From: CAZTPC01 sp964615565
Lineage (GTDB): Bacteria; Patescibacteriota; Saccharimonadia; Saccharimonadales; AWTP1-31
Assembly (NCBI GenBank): GCA_964615565.1
Contig: CAZTPC010000002.1
Location: forward strand, 16,073-80,072
Length of the DNA: 64,000 bases
Direction: 5' to 3'
Every line of letters starts with the position of its first letter. Within the stretch, counting starts at the first letter, position 1. Positions 47,286-56,469 of this stretch are shown here, one piece after another. The translations under genes were made by a program, and so were the position numbers. The notes beneath the pieces were generated by a model. It did no database searches. It saw nothing but the letters and a program-made list of their open reading frames with translations, and was not told the DNA's origin.

Positions 47286-49307
47286 CTACTGAGGCAATGC
47301 ACCAGAAGCAATACCTCGCTCCATCAGGTCGATGTATGCAGCCATTTCTCGAGTTGGCCAGTCACTACGCTCGTCGAAGGTACCTTTTTTGCCCGAAGCA
47401 TCCGTACTGCCTTTAACAATACCGTCTGCCATCCGTAGCTGTGCATGTCCATAAACAGTGTTTTTAAGTGGCAGGTTTTGTAGTCCTGCTTGCTTAAGAA
47501 CCATCCAGTTTAGATAGATGAGTGCTTCTGTCTGCTCAGGAGTGATGTTGTCTTGAGTATCTGCGTCTACTTCTGCAGCTACAGCGATTTGATTGTACGG
47601 CGGGTTCTGTGAAGGGCGGTCGGCTAGATTTGGATTTACAAATCGTACGATTGTACCATCACGCATAACAGCAAAATGCATGCCTTTGCCCTTAGCTCCA
47701 TTAAGGTAGTGCTCAGCAAACTTTGCTGGGTCTTTGTCGCCGAGTAGAACCGCAGTGAAGTGATTAGTGACCATTTCAATATCTTGAGGCGGGTTAAGCA
47801 GTTTGTGGAAGCCAACACCGTTTGGATGGGCATCTACAATTTTTGTGGCATCAAATATGTTTGCGATCGCTCGATCGTAACCCTCACGACTCAATGAGAC
47901 ATCTTTGAGCGAGTCAATATACTTTTGGCTAAGCTCTACTTTATCAGGTGATGCAATTGGGAACTTGTTTGGTACATTTGGTTCGGTTGGTTCAACTGGT
48001 TCATTATCTGGCATGTCTAGGAAAGCCTGGAACACCGGGATAACTAGCGCATGTAACTCTTTGAGGCGATCTGCGTACTTGCTATCCGTAGCCCACCTGT
48101 TTTCCTTTGGATAATCCTTATCAACAAGAAGTGCGAGATAGTTTGCACTATCGGCAGCTGCCGCATCCGGATAACCTTTCCGTATCTTTACAAAATAATC
48201 ATCTAAACAAGCTGCAAGGTCTTTATACTTTCTAAAAACAGCTATTTTTGACACAACAATATTTCCATTGTCTAGTTCCTGCATTTTTTTGCATGTTGGG
48301 TCTGTAGCAAAACAGGTTTTTGCCTGTGCTGGGGTTAGCTCTTCAAAGGTTTGCTTATCATAAGTCTCACCTTCCCATCCTTTGCCAGCCTTAATACCGA
48401 AGAAGTTATGAGCGTCTACCGCAAGTGGAGATAGCCCAAAGCCAGATTCGTGGATTGCTTGCGTGATAACTGCATCAACAGGGAGCTTGCCATCAAGACG
48501 ATCAATAAATGTTTCACCATATTGATTAATAAACTCTGTAATTGCCTTTATCCTTCGCTCAGTAGGATCTACAGGCGTTTCAATTGGCGCCTTCTTTGGG
48601 ACACGAACAATCATGCCTGGAAAGATCATGTTTGTAGACTCTTTTGAATCTGTGAATGTTTCACTGTTTTGCCCAAGAAGCTGCCCCAGCGTAACTCCTG
48701 ATGTTCGGGCAATGGCCGACAAGGTGTCATGCTTTACTACAAAGCTAAGCGTGCCGCCTCGTGGAGCTTCTATTTCTGGCTGGAATGGCACGATATCCGT
48801 GCTGATTTTTGCTCTTTCGCTTTTCTTTGCAGCCGACTCGGCAACGCTTTCGCTAAGTGATAAACTCTCGGCAATATCCTGACCACTACCTTTTTTCGTC
48901 CGGAAAGGATTAGTCAGCGTCAGGAATAATCGGTTCTTTGTGTTAGCCGTACCACCTGCTATCGCTGCAGCTAAGCCTTGGTTTGGGTCTTCAAAATAAC
49001 ACTCGGCTAACTTACGAAGCTCTTCATCTTCACCTTGCACTGGGTGCTCTACAAAGCCAATTGCGGTAAAGTCTGGAGCATGTTCTTCTGGCCCTTCACT
49101 GTCATCAGGCACTTCGGTAACGCGCAAAGAGAACGTGTCATTTTCGGTTAGGTCTACACACCATGCTGGGCGATCACCGAAATCTGGCACTTCTGGATCA
49201 TCTGAAAGTACGCATTCTTTAAGAATCAGTAGTCCTGTAATCAGGATTATACTAGTTTTAAGTAGTCTGTGACTGCCTCTTTCGGGCGAATCTTCGAAAC
49301 GCGACAT
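47286..49307 (-). CDS. Two-headed peptidoglycan hydrolase (glucosaminidase plus amidase)
   Basis: 673 residues. A single N-terminal membrane segment (about 16-30), a low-complexity part, a LysM domain (FVVKHDTLSAIARTSGVTLGQLL), a glucosaminidase-type domain (ITQAIHESGFGLSPLAV, FFGIKAGKGWEG), and a C-terminal N-acetylmuramoyl-L-alanine amidase-2 domain (GMHFAVMRDGTIVRFV, NHFTAV, YGHAQL). It cuts both glycan and peptide bonds of peptidoglycan outside the membrane. Either cell growth or attack on a neighbour is possible. Its promoter sits in an inverted repeat. Confidence 0.9.
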   Translation of the reverse strand: MSRFEDSPERGSHRLLKTSIILITGLLILKECVLSDDPEVPDFGDRPAWCVDLTENDTFSLRVTEVPDDSEGPEEHAPDFTAIGFVEHPVQGEDEELRKLAECYFEDPNQGLAAAIAGGTANTKNRLFLTLTNPFRTKKGSGQDIAESLSLSESVAESAAKKSERAKISTDIVPFQPEIEAPRGGTLSFVVKHDTLSAIARTSGVTLGQLLGQNSETFTDSKESTNMIFPGMIVRVPKKAPIETPVDPTERRIKAITEFINQYGETFIDRLDGKLPVDAVITQAIHESGFGLSPLAVDAHNFFGIKAGKGWEGETYDKQTFEELTPAQAKTCFATDPTCKKMQELDNGNIVVSKIAVFRKYKDLAACLDDYFVKIRKGYPDAAAADSANYLALLVDKDYPKENRWATDSKYADRLKELHALVIPVFQAFLDMPDNEPVEPTEPNVPNKFPIASPDKVELSQKYIDSLKDVSLSREGYDRAIANIFDATKIVDAHPNGVGFHKLLNPPQDIEMVTNHFTAVLLGDKDPAKFAEHYLNGAKGKGMHFAVMRDGTIVRFVNPNLADRPSQNPPYNQIAVAAEVDADTQDNITPEQTEALIYLNWMVLKQAGLQNLPLKNTVYGHAQLRMADGIVKGSTDASGKKGTFDERSDWPTREMAAYIDLMERGIASGALPQ

Positions 49308-49310
49308 AAG

Positions 49311-49328
49311 ACGTGTATTATAACACGT
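49311..49328. promoter_or_regulatory. Inverted repeat around the hydrolase -10 element
   Basis: ACGTGT-ATTATA-ACACGT, perfect six-base arms; the middle contains the minus-strand TATAAT, nine bases before ATG 49307. Operator-like. Confidence 0.45.
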
Positions 49329-49366
49329 TTACGGTTAACATACAATACTCCACCCCTATAGGCTGG

Positions 49367-50359
49367 TCAGTCTTTTTGTTGCTTGATATCGTCTAGATAT
49401 TCGCGGATTTTGAGGGCTGCGGTAGCTCCTTCGCCAGTAGCGCTAGCAATCTGCATTGTGGCACCACTGCGTACGTCTCCAGCTGCGAAAACACCCTTCA
49501 TACTGGTGCATAGTTCATGATCGGTCTCAACAAGTCCGATTTCATCCAGTTTAATTGGGCTGTCTTTAAGGAAACCAGTATTTGGAGAAAGGCCTACAAA
49601 TATAAAGACTCCATCGGTATCGAATTTTAGCTTTTTGCCAGTTGTCGTATGGGTACTAGTGACGTGCGTAACCGATCCTGCTTCGCCCATTATTTCGTCA
49701 GTTGTATGGTTGAGATGAACAGAGATTTTATCCTTGTGTTTGTGTAATTCCTTCTGTAAGACTTCGCTGGCACGCATCTTATCACCACGAACCAACAGAT
49801 CAATGTGGGTCGCAAAACGTGTTAGGAAGATTGCTTCTTGAACAGCTGAGTTGCCACCACCTACAACGACTAATCGCTTGTCACGGTAGAACGCACCATC
49901 GCAGGTAGCACAGTAGTGTACACCACGAGCGTAATACTCTTGTTCGCCTGGGACGCCAATCTTCTTATAGTCACTACCAGTGGCAATAAGAATGGCTCGA
50001 GCTTTAATATCGCCACTAGTTGTGTCCAACAGCTTGTGATCGCCTTTATCGGTAATGCTTAGGACTTCACCAAGTTCAATTACAGCACCGAACCGTTCGG
50101 CCTGCAGACGTAAGTTTTCTGATAAATCTAAACCTGATATGCCTTGTGGAAAGCCCGGATAGTTATCTACCCAGTCTGTTATGGCAGCTAGACCGCCTAT
50201 AACACCTTTTTCAAAAAGCAGTGTAGTTATGTCTTCGCGGGTAGTGTAGATTGCAGCACTTAGTGCGGCTGGACCGGCACCAATAGTGACTACATCCCAG
50301 ATTCGGTGAGCAGTGGCATCAAGCACTACTGGTTCTGATTTTTCGTCTGCCTTAGTCAT
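49367..50359 (-). CDS. trxB: Thioredoxin-disulfide reductase
   Basis: Reduces thioredoxin or glutaredoxin-like proteins with NADPH via FAD. 330 residues: FAD site GAGPAALSAAIY, redox CATC in HYCATCDGAF, NADPH site VVGGGNSAVQEA, and FAAGDVR near the end. Two bases after the glutaredoxin-like gene, so the pair is the probable reductase-substrate unit. Confidence 0.95.
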   Translation of the reverse strand: MTKADEKSEPVVLDATAHRIWDVVTIGAGPAALSAAIYTTREDITTLLFEKGVIGGLAAITDWVDNYPGFPQGISGLDLSENLRLQAERFGAVIELGEVLSITDKGDHKLLDTTSGDIKARAILIATGSDYKKIGVPGEQEYYARGVHYCATCDGAFYRDKRLVVVGGGNSAVQEAIFLTRFATHIDLLVRGDKMRASEVLQKELHKHKDKISVHLNHTTDEIMGEAGSVTHVTSTHTTTGKKLKFDTDGVFIFVGLSPNTGFLKDSPIKLDEIGLVETDHELCTSMKGVFAAGDVRSGATMQIASATGEGATAALKIREYLDDIKQQKD

Positions 50360-50361
50360 AT

Positions 50362-50610
50362 TTAAGCAACCGCTGGCGCTAGCTTAGCAAGATTGTAGCC
50401 AACGACCACTTCTTTACTATCGTCGTCTTTAGTAATGATAGTAACAGGCACAGCGAGTTGGCCACTGGCTTCGAAAGCTTCCTTTTGTCGTTCAGGGTGT
50501 TCGTCGAGATTCACTTCTTGGTAACTAAACCCTTTTGCCCCCAACCACTTTTTGACCATTACGCAGTATGCGCAGGTGTTAGTAGTAAAAATAGTAATGT
50601 CTTTTGCCAT
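50362..50610 (-). CDS. Glutaredoxin/NrdH-like redoxin
   Basis: 82 residues, thioredoxin fold with CAYC active site and a TVPV-type cis-proline block (LAVPVTIIT). The C-x-x-C and partner trxB suggest NrdH-type use (reduced by TrxB) rather than glutathione. AAGGAG seven bases upstream. Confidence 0.9.
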   Translation of the reverse strand: MAKDITIFTTNTCAYCVMVKKWLGAKGFSYQEVNLDEHPERQKEAFEASGQLAVPVTIITKDDDSKEVVVGYNLAKLAPAVA

Positions 50611-50663
50611 AGTCTCTCTCCTTGTTTTACGTAGGCTTTTGTTTGTGTTTGTGAGGTCACTTC

Positions 50664-50693
50664 ATTATATATAGTGCTAACGCTTATAGTCAA
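50664..50693 (-). promoter_or_regulatory. Promoter of the redoxin-trxB unit
   Basis: TTGACT (50693-50688), 18-base spacer, TATAAT (50669-50664). ATATAGTG and CACTATAT form an inverted repeat at 50669-50703 that spans the -35 and most of the spacer, a possible operator. A TTAGCACT inside is only half of a CIRCE site. Confidence 0.6.
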
Positions 50694-50710
50694 TACACTA
50701 TATGTTGTGT

Positions 50711-51268
50711 TTACTCGCCAATCTTTACGAGTTCAATGTCAAATACTAGGTCTGCATTAGCAGGGATATTTGAGCCTGATGGTGGGTTGGCGCCGTATGC
50801 CTGATCGGCAGGAATTAGTAGACGTCGCTTACCGCCAACCTTCATACCTGGGACACCATCAGTCCAGCCTTTGATAACTTGGTTAAGACCGAATGGAATT
50901 GGCTGGTTTGCACCATCGTGTGAGCTCTGGAAAATAACGCCTGTGGCTGCAACAGCACCGGTGTAATGTGCGGTTACGGTATCACCTGGTTTAACTTCGT
51001 CACCCGTTCCAACTTGTGTATCGATCTTTTGTAGACTATCTACCTTTGCTACTGGTGTGAAATCTGCTAATTGTGTGCCTTCCAACTTGTCCCCCGATTC
51101 TGTATTAGTTTTATCTGTTGATTGAGCTGTTGTTGATTTGTTCTGCTTATTCTCTTGGTGCAGCTGCCATAGTACTGCAGCACTTGTTGCCAGAGAAGTA
51201 ACTAGAAATACAACCGCTAATGTGACTGCAGCAATGCGCTGCCCAACTGACGCACCTGTTGACGACAT
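50711..51268 (-). CDS. Membrane-anchored FKBP-type peptidyl-prolyl isomerase
   Basis: 185 residues: membrane segment (about 12-32), a Thr/Lys/Gln linker, and one FKBP domain (GDTVTAHYTGAV, GWTDGVPGMKVGGKRRLLIP, YGANPPSGSNIPANADLVFDIELVK). Catalyses proline isomerisation outside the membrane, helping fold exported proteins. AAGGAG seven bases before ATG. Confidence 0.93.
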   Translation of the reverse strand: MSSTGASVGQRIAAVTLAVVFLVTSLATSAAVLWQLHQENKQNKSTTAQSTDKTNTESGDKLEGTQLADFTPVAKVDSLQKIDTQVGTGDEVKPGDTVTAHYTGAVAATGVIFQSSHDGANQPIPFGLNQVIKGWTDGVPGMKVGGKRRLLIPADQAYGANPPSGSNIPANADLVFDIELVKIGE

Positions 51269-51303
51269 GAACTCTCCTTCTTTGTGTACGTATTATAGCA
51301 ACA

Positions 51304-51759
51304 CTATCCCGCGAGTGTTGACGTAAATTCCTCTACAATCGTAGGGAAATCACTTTCAACAGATTGGAGGATACGTTCTTTGAGCTGTGAAGATCTAAAT
51401 GGCACTTCAGAAACTTCCGACAGAGGGAGCCACATAGGTGTATATATATTTTGACCACCCTGGTTAATCTTATATTCCTCGGAGTCTTTGTGAAGCATGG
51501 GGACACCATTCACATAGTCACATAGGTAAATATGTTGATCGCCGTATGGCTCTGGCGCATGGTCCACATATACCTTGCGAGGCTTAGCAATATGCAGCTG
51601 CGTTTCTTCGTGTATCTCACGGAGTAGCGCTTTATCCAACGACTCTCCGAATTCTACATGCCCACCAGGGAGGGTGTAATATCGAGAACCGAATTTATCA
51701 CGCCTAACTACCAGTAAAGAGTCTTTATGGATAATTATGGCGCGTACGGCTAATTTCAT
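51304..51759 (-). CDS. NUDIX hydrolase
   Basis: 151 residues with the full Nudix box GHVEFGESLDKALLREIHEE. Hydrolyses a nucleoside diphosphate linked to another group; the substrate cannot be told from the box. It overlaps the ABC exporter end by four bases, so it is translated after it. Confidence 0.93.
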   Translation of the reverse strand: MKLAVRAIIIHKDSLLVVRRDKFGSRYYTLPGGHVEFGESLDKALLREIHEETQLHIAKPRKVYVDHAPEPYGDQHIYLCDYVNGVPMLHKDSEEYKINQGGQNIYTPMWLPLSEVSEVPFRSSQLKERILQSVESDFPTIVEEFTSTLAG

Positions 51760-53525
51760 GCTGACATATCGTATTCTTTAAGCTTCTTCTTATTAACTTC
51801 GGTATCACCGCGCTGCAGCCTGAGCAGCTGAGCATATATGCCACCACTCTTGGCAAGTTCGCGAGGCGAACCTATCTCATTAACTGTACCACCCTTTAAG
51901 GTAATGATTTGGTCGACATGCTGAATAGTACTGAGACGATGGGCAATAATAAGGGTGGTGCGTCCTTTCATAAGCCTACTCAACGCTTCTTGAACCATGC
52001 CTTCCGATTTGCTATCTAAGCTGCTAGTTGCTTCGTCGAGGATTAGGATGGGCGCATCTTTAAGTAAGGCCCTAGCGATGGCGATACGCTGCTTCTGACC
52101 GCCGCTGAGTTTGAGCCCTCGCTCACCGATCTCAGTATCAAAATTCTTCTCAAGTTTTCCGATGAATTCATAAGCATTCGCCGCTTTAGCAGCAGCAAGC
52201 ACTTCTTTGTCGGTAGCGTTCGGTTTACCGTAGGTGATGTTCTCACGGATCGTACCGCTAAATAGGGCGGGGTCTTGGAATACAACGCCGATATTCGCGC
52301 GGAGACTATGTTGAGTTACCTCTTGAATATTCTGACCATCGATTGTAATTGCACCTTCGTTTGCTTCGTAAAGACGTAGCAATAAGTTTGTAAGCGTAGT
52401 CTTACCTTCTCCACTCTCACCTACCAAAGCAACTTTTGTATCTGGCTTCGCTGTAAATGATATGTCTTTAAGCACTGGCTTGTCATCATAGGCAAATGAC
52501 ACATTGTCAAAAGTGATCTCAGCGTTACTAATATGTAGATCTTTCGCTTCTGTAACATCAGCAATATCTGGCTTAATACTCATAACCTCAAAGTAGTCCT
52601 TACTGTCCGCAAGCGCACGCTGAGTATTATCCACCAAGAAACTAATGGTAAAAATTGGGATACGGATCTGCATAGCATACAAGATAAGGGCGACTGCCTG
52701 GCCTGGAGTAAGCTGACCGTGAGCTGCTTGCAGGAAAATGAACAGATATACACCAAGGAAAATAACATTTAATACAAGCCGTCTGTAGATGTCAGTAGTG
52801 TGCCAATGAACGGACTGCGGTTTGGTGAGCTTTAAAATCTTATCTTGAGTTTTATCAAAGGAACTTATTTCAGATCGCTCACGACTAAAACTTTTAACAA
52901 CTTTAACTTGGCCGACCGCCTCGGCAAAACGACCGTTTGCTACATCGTTATGGTTGTTAATCTTCTTCTGATAGTCTTGCCATTTACTACTGGACTTCAC
53001 CGTCATAAAAATAAATATCGGATACAATGACAATAGAAGGAGCGCAACCTGCCAGCTATAATAGGCAGTTATACCTAGTGCGAGAACGGTACTAAAAATG
53101 AATTGCAGAAAACTATTACTCCAAGCCTGCATAAACCCACTAATCTGGTAGATAGAGCGATTAAGGCGTCCGATAATCTTACCGGTCAACTCTTGATCAT
53201 AGTAACTCTGAGGCAAGGTTAGGAGGTGTTCGTAGTAACGGACGCTCAGTAATCGTTGAAGCTTTTGGGACATAACGTCACCAAAGTAGCCAACAATATT
53301 ATTGATGAACGTACTGGCGACATCTGTTGTGAAGATCAATAGTACTAATATAACCAGCCTACTGACATTGGCGGCAGTGCCAAGTCTGATCTGGTCTATG
53401 GCCCATCCACTCAATAATGGCTGCAGAAGTCCTATGCCCGCGACAAGAATAGATAATGCACTAATTCCAATGTAATAGTTCTTAAGCTGTTTGGTGTAGC
53501 TTATCAGTCGCCAAATTTGCTTCAT
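51756..53525 (-). CDS. ABC transporter, exporter type (half transporter)
   Basis: 589 residues: six membrane segments in the first ~320 residues, then a nucleotide-binding domain with Walker A GESGEGKTT, signature LSGGQKQR, Walker B ILILDEATSSLD and the H-loop IAHRLST. MsbA/LmrA type, acting as a homodimer. It could move lipid, drug or peptide; substrate unknown. Three bases after pheT. Confidence 0.94.
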   Translation of the reverse strand: MKQIWRLISYTKQLKNYYIGISALSILVAGIGLLQPLLSGWAIDQIRLGTAANVSRLVILVLLIFTTDVASTFINNIVGYFGDVMSQKLQRLLSVRYYEHLLTLPQSYYDQELTGKIIGRLNRSIYQISGFMQAWSNSFLQFIFSTVLALGITAYYSWQVALLLLSLYPIFIFMTVKSSSKWQDYQKKINNHNDVANGRFAEAVGQVKVVKSFSRERSEISSFDKTQDKILKLTKPQSVHWHTTDIYRRLVLNVIFLGVYLFIFLQAAHGQLTPGQAVALILYAMQIRIPIFTISFLVDNTQRALADSKDYFEVMSIKPDIADVTEAKDLHISNAEITFDNVSFAYDDKPVLKDISFTAKPDTKVALVGESGEGKTTLTNLLLRLYEANEGAITIDGQNIQEVTQHSLRANIGVVFQDPALFSGTIRENITYGKPNATDKEVLAAAKAANAYEFIGKLEKNFDTEIGERGLKLSGGQKQRIAIARALLKDAPILILDEATSSLDSKSEGMVQEALSRLMKGRTTLIIAHRLSTIQHVDQIITLKGGTVNEIGSPRELAKSGGIYAQLLRLQRGDTEVNKKKLKEYDMSA

Positions 53526-53527
53526 GT

Positions 53528-56047
53528 CTAGACCCGTTCTACATGCTGATCGGCACTTACGGCAGATACGATCGTATCAACAAGCTTACTGACCTCTTCA
53601 GTTGTCACCGATCGATCCGGGTGATTGAAGTTCAATCTAAATGTTATATGTTTAGATTTTGCTTTATCTTTGTGGTAGATATCTTTTGGTTCAATACTAA
53701 CGCTGTACCCATGTTCTGCAACCGATTCATTAGAGAACCGCACTAGTGCTGCGTGCAACTCGCCAAACTTCTTATCTAGATCGGCTTTCAGAGATATGTC
53801 TTGGGAGGTACCTGGGAATTTGGCAAGAGGCTGGTATGACTTGATGGATTTACCTGCTGATACAGCCTCTTGGATAGGTGCTAACATTACTTCGAAACCA
53901 GCAGTAGCAGCTGGGAGTTTGAAGCTGCGACGAACGCCCGCTTTAAACTCACCAATAACGCCAATATAGTTTCCAGATTTTCTGTCGATCAGTAGGGCTG
54001 AACGAGTGGGCTCGAACGGCTTAGTAATCTCATAACTAACATCCCCCACGGGTTCGTAATCTAGGTCTAAACCTAGTTGTTTTGCTAGATGATCTAAATA
54101 TGCTTTTGCATGGAAATATGCGGCACCATCGGTCTTTTTAACCGCTTTATCATTGGCAGCATAGACAAGCGAAAGCATGGCGTTCTCTTGTGGAAGGCCT
54201 TCTTCGTTTACGCCCTGGAGCTTAAGATGGGTCTTACCAATCTCAAACAATGCTAGCTTTTCATAACCGGAGCGAATGTTTTGATACACTTTGCCGAGCA
54301 AGCTTGGCGTTAAGGTAAGGCGGTAATACTGTAGCTCTGGACTAAGTGCATTACTCAATTGATATGCTTCGTCCGTAGATTGACCAGCATCTGTGAGTAA
54401 CTTGCCCGACACGAAGCTGTAGGTTAGTACTTCATTTGCTCCAACTCCAGCCAAAGTTTTACGAACAAGCTCGTTTAGGACAAGGCTGGGGTTCTTGGCC
54501 ACTGGTGCCGTCGTCCGTCGTGGTAAGTAAATCGGAAGCTTATCAAATCCATACAGTCGACCTATTTCTTCTACAACATCTTCAGGAAGCTCGATATCTT
54601 TGCGCCAAAATGGTGGTGTGACAATAAGATCGGTCTCTGAGATCGCCACTGTACATTCGACGTTCTGTAATAACTGTTGCATCTCGTCGGCTGCTAGTGA
54701 ACTACCCAATCGTTCGTTGATGAATGCTACACCAACTTGTACCGGCTTAGCGCTGAAGCCGTCTTCCTCTGGAGTTGAGTCATAGAGTTGGCCCGCTGTT
54801 CCACCAGTACTAGTGCAGATATCTTCAACAATCTTTTGTAGGATAACCGGGTTCTGGAGATGTGATTGGCCCTTATTAAACCGCGTTACGGCATCGCTAA
54901 ATAAACCGTGACGCATGCTCATACGACGAATTTCATACATGTCGAAGTTAGCACACTCGACAATAATGTTAGTGGTCGTAGAGTCTACTTCTGTAGCAGC
55001 ACCGCCCATAACCCCGGCTAAGCCAATGGCTTGTTTGTCTGTCGCGATTACAATATCTTTCTCAGTAAGAGTAATCGTCTTGCCGTTAAGGAGCTCCAGC
55101 TTCTCACCCGCAACTGCCATGCGCGGGAAGATGGTAACTTGATCGCCACATAAAGCCTTAACCTTGTCATAATCAAAAGCATGTGTCGGCTGAGCAGTTA
55201 AGAACATGTAGTAATTACTAAAATCAACAAGGTTGTTAATTGGACGGCTTCCAAGTCGACTAAGTGCTGCTTGAATCTCGATGGTACTTTGCTGTACTTT
55301 TACCCCTTCGACAACCTGGGTCATAAATCGAGGCACTACATCTACTACTTCATTCTTACAGATAAGCGGCAGTGTGCCAGTGGGAGATTCTCTTCTGACC
55401 ACTCCGAGGCTGTACCAATCGGGGCTGCTAAATTGCTTGCCACAGATACCCGCCAACTCACGAGCGACACCTAGTACTCCAAAACAGTCCGGGCGATGAG
55501 TAAACATCTTGTTTTCGCAATCAATAATGATGTCGCTCAGCCCATATAGTTCGCCAAAAGCCTTGCCTGCCTGAAGCGAAGTATCTAATTCGAGTATTCC
55601 ATTATGGTCGTCGCTGAGACCTAGCTCGTTAGCGCTTGCTAGCATTCCATTACTTACAACCCCCCGCAACTCACGAGCTGTCAGTTCGAATGGATCTTTA
55701 TCTACCGTAGATGGAACAATTGCTCCAGGAGGAAGCCAAACGACCTTAATACCTTCACGAACATTTGGAGCACCGCAAACCACCTGCACGAGGCCTTCGG
55801 CGTTTCGTTCAACGCCTTCAGTTACCTGGGCATCATTAATCATACAAATATTGAGCTTGTCTGCGTTAGGATGCTTCTGAACACTGACAATCTCTACTAC
55901 AACCGATTTATCAAAACGTTGAGTCCAGTCAATAACCTCTTCGACAGCACCAAGCTGAGCCCCGATACGATTCAGGATCTCTTCTGAAGGAATAGCTAAA
56001 AGATCGATATTACTGTATTGATTTGCAAGTTGTAGGGAGACTTTCAT
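53528..56047 (-). CDS. pheT: Phenylalanyl-tRNA synthetase subunit beta
   Basis: Charges tRNA-Phe as part of an alpha2beta2 enzyme and edits mischarged tyrosine. 839 residues: EMAP-like tRNA-binding domain (VEIVSVQKHPNADKLN), B3/B4 editing domain, B5 DNA-binding-like domain (VTPPFWRKDIELPEDVVEEIGRLYG), and a C-terminal anticodon-binding domain. Its ATG shares a base with the PNPOx-like stop. Normally follows pheS directly; here a small gene intervenes. Confidence 0.97.
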   Translation of the reverse strand: MKVSLQLANQYSNIDLLAIPSEEILNRIGAQLGAVEEVIDWTQRFDKSVVVEIVSVQKHPNADKLNICMINDAQVTEGVERNAEGLVQVVCGAPNVREGIKVVWLPPGAIVPSTVDKDPFELTARELRGVVSNGMLASANELGLSDDHNGILELDTSLQAGKAFGELYGLSDIIIDCENKMFTHRPDCFGVLGVARELAGICGKQFSSPDWYSLGVVRRESPTGTLPLICKNEVVDVVPRFMTQVVEGVKVQQSTIEIQAALSRLGSRPINNLVDFSNYYMFLTAQPTHAFDYDKVKALCGDQVTIFPRMAVAGEKLELLNGKTITLTEKDIVIATDKQAIGLAGVMGGAATEVDSTTTNIIVECANFDMYEIRRMSMRHGLFSDAVTRFNKGQSHLQNPVILQKIVEDICTSTGGTAGQLYDSTPEEDGFSAKPVQVGVAFINERLGSSLAADEMQQLLQNVECTVAISETDLIVTPPFWRKDIELPEDVVEEIGRLYGFDKLPIYLPRRTTAPVAKNPSLVLNELVRKTLAGVGANEVLTYSFVSGKLLTDAGQSTDEAYQLSNALSPELQYYRLTLTPSLLGKVYQNIRSGYEKLALFEIGKTHLKLQGVNEEGLPQENAMLSLVYAANDKAVKKTDGAAYFHAKAYLDHLAKQLGLDLDYEPVGDVSYEITKPFEPTRSALLIDRKSGNYIGVIGEFKAGVRRSFKLPAATAGFEVMLAPIQEAVSAGKSIKSYQPLAKFPGTSQDISLKADLDKKFGELHAALVRFSNESVAEHGYSVSIEPKDIYHKDKAKSKHITFRLNFNHPDRSVTTEEVSKLVDTIVSAVSADQHVERV

Positions 56048-56469
56048 TAAAATTCCTTGATTTCAAATATTGGTTCTGGGTTAGCGTAATTGGTATGACG
56101 TAGCCAAGTTGGTGTAATAAGAAAGTATGTTTGGCCTTCGTCGGACTGAAATCTACGTGCAGTTGGCACCTTGTCGTAGTGATGTTCGAGACGCTTTTCG
56201 ATAGTCTGCGCATCAACTTCTTCGGCTGATCCTTCAACCTGAACTGTCTGCGACCCTTCTAGGCCAATCACAAGCGCACACGCTGGATTAGAGGTAAGAT
56301 TCGCATATTTGCGGCTTTTTTTATTTGTCCCAATTAAGAACACAAACGAATCATCATGAGAGAACCCGACCGTCGCAGCTTCTGGCAGGCCATTCTGATC
56401 AACAGTTGCGATGACACATGTGTCTAGAGAGTTCAAGAAAACACTTGTTTCATCAAGTTTTTGGCTCAT
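56047..56469 (-). CDS. Pyridoxamine 5'-phosphate oxidase-like flavin protein
   Basis: 140 residues of the PNPOx-like FMN-binding split-barrel fold (FLNSLDTCVIATVDQNGLPEAATVGF, LIGTNKKSRKYANLTSNPACALVI). Members reduce or bind flavin, F420 or heme; the real substrate cannot be told. It sits between pheS (overlap of four bases) and pheT (one base), so all three are translated as one unit. Confidence 0.85.
   Translation of the reverse strand: MSQKLDETSVFLNSLDTCVIATVDQNGLPEAATVGFSHDDSFVFLIGTNKKSRKYANLTSNPACALVIGLEGSQTVQVEGSAEEVDAQTIEKRLEHHYDKVPTARRFQSDEGQTYFLITPTWLRHTNYANPEPIFEIKEF

Noticed and set aside
50669..50703. CIRCE site before the redoxin gene
   Set aside because: Only the TTAGCACT half is present; the other arm does not match GAGTGCTAA.
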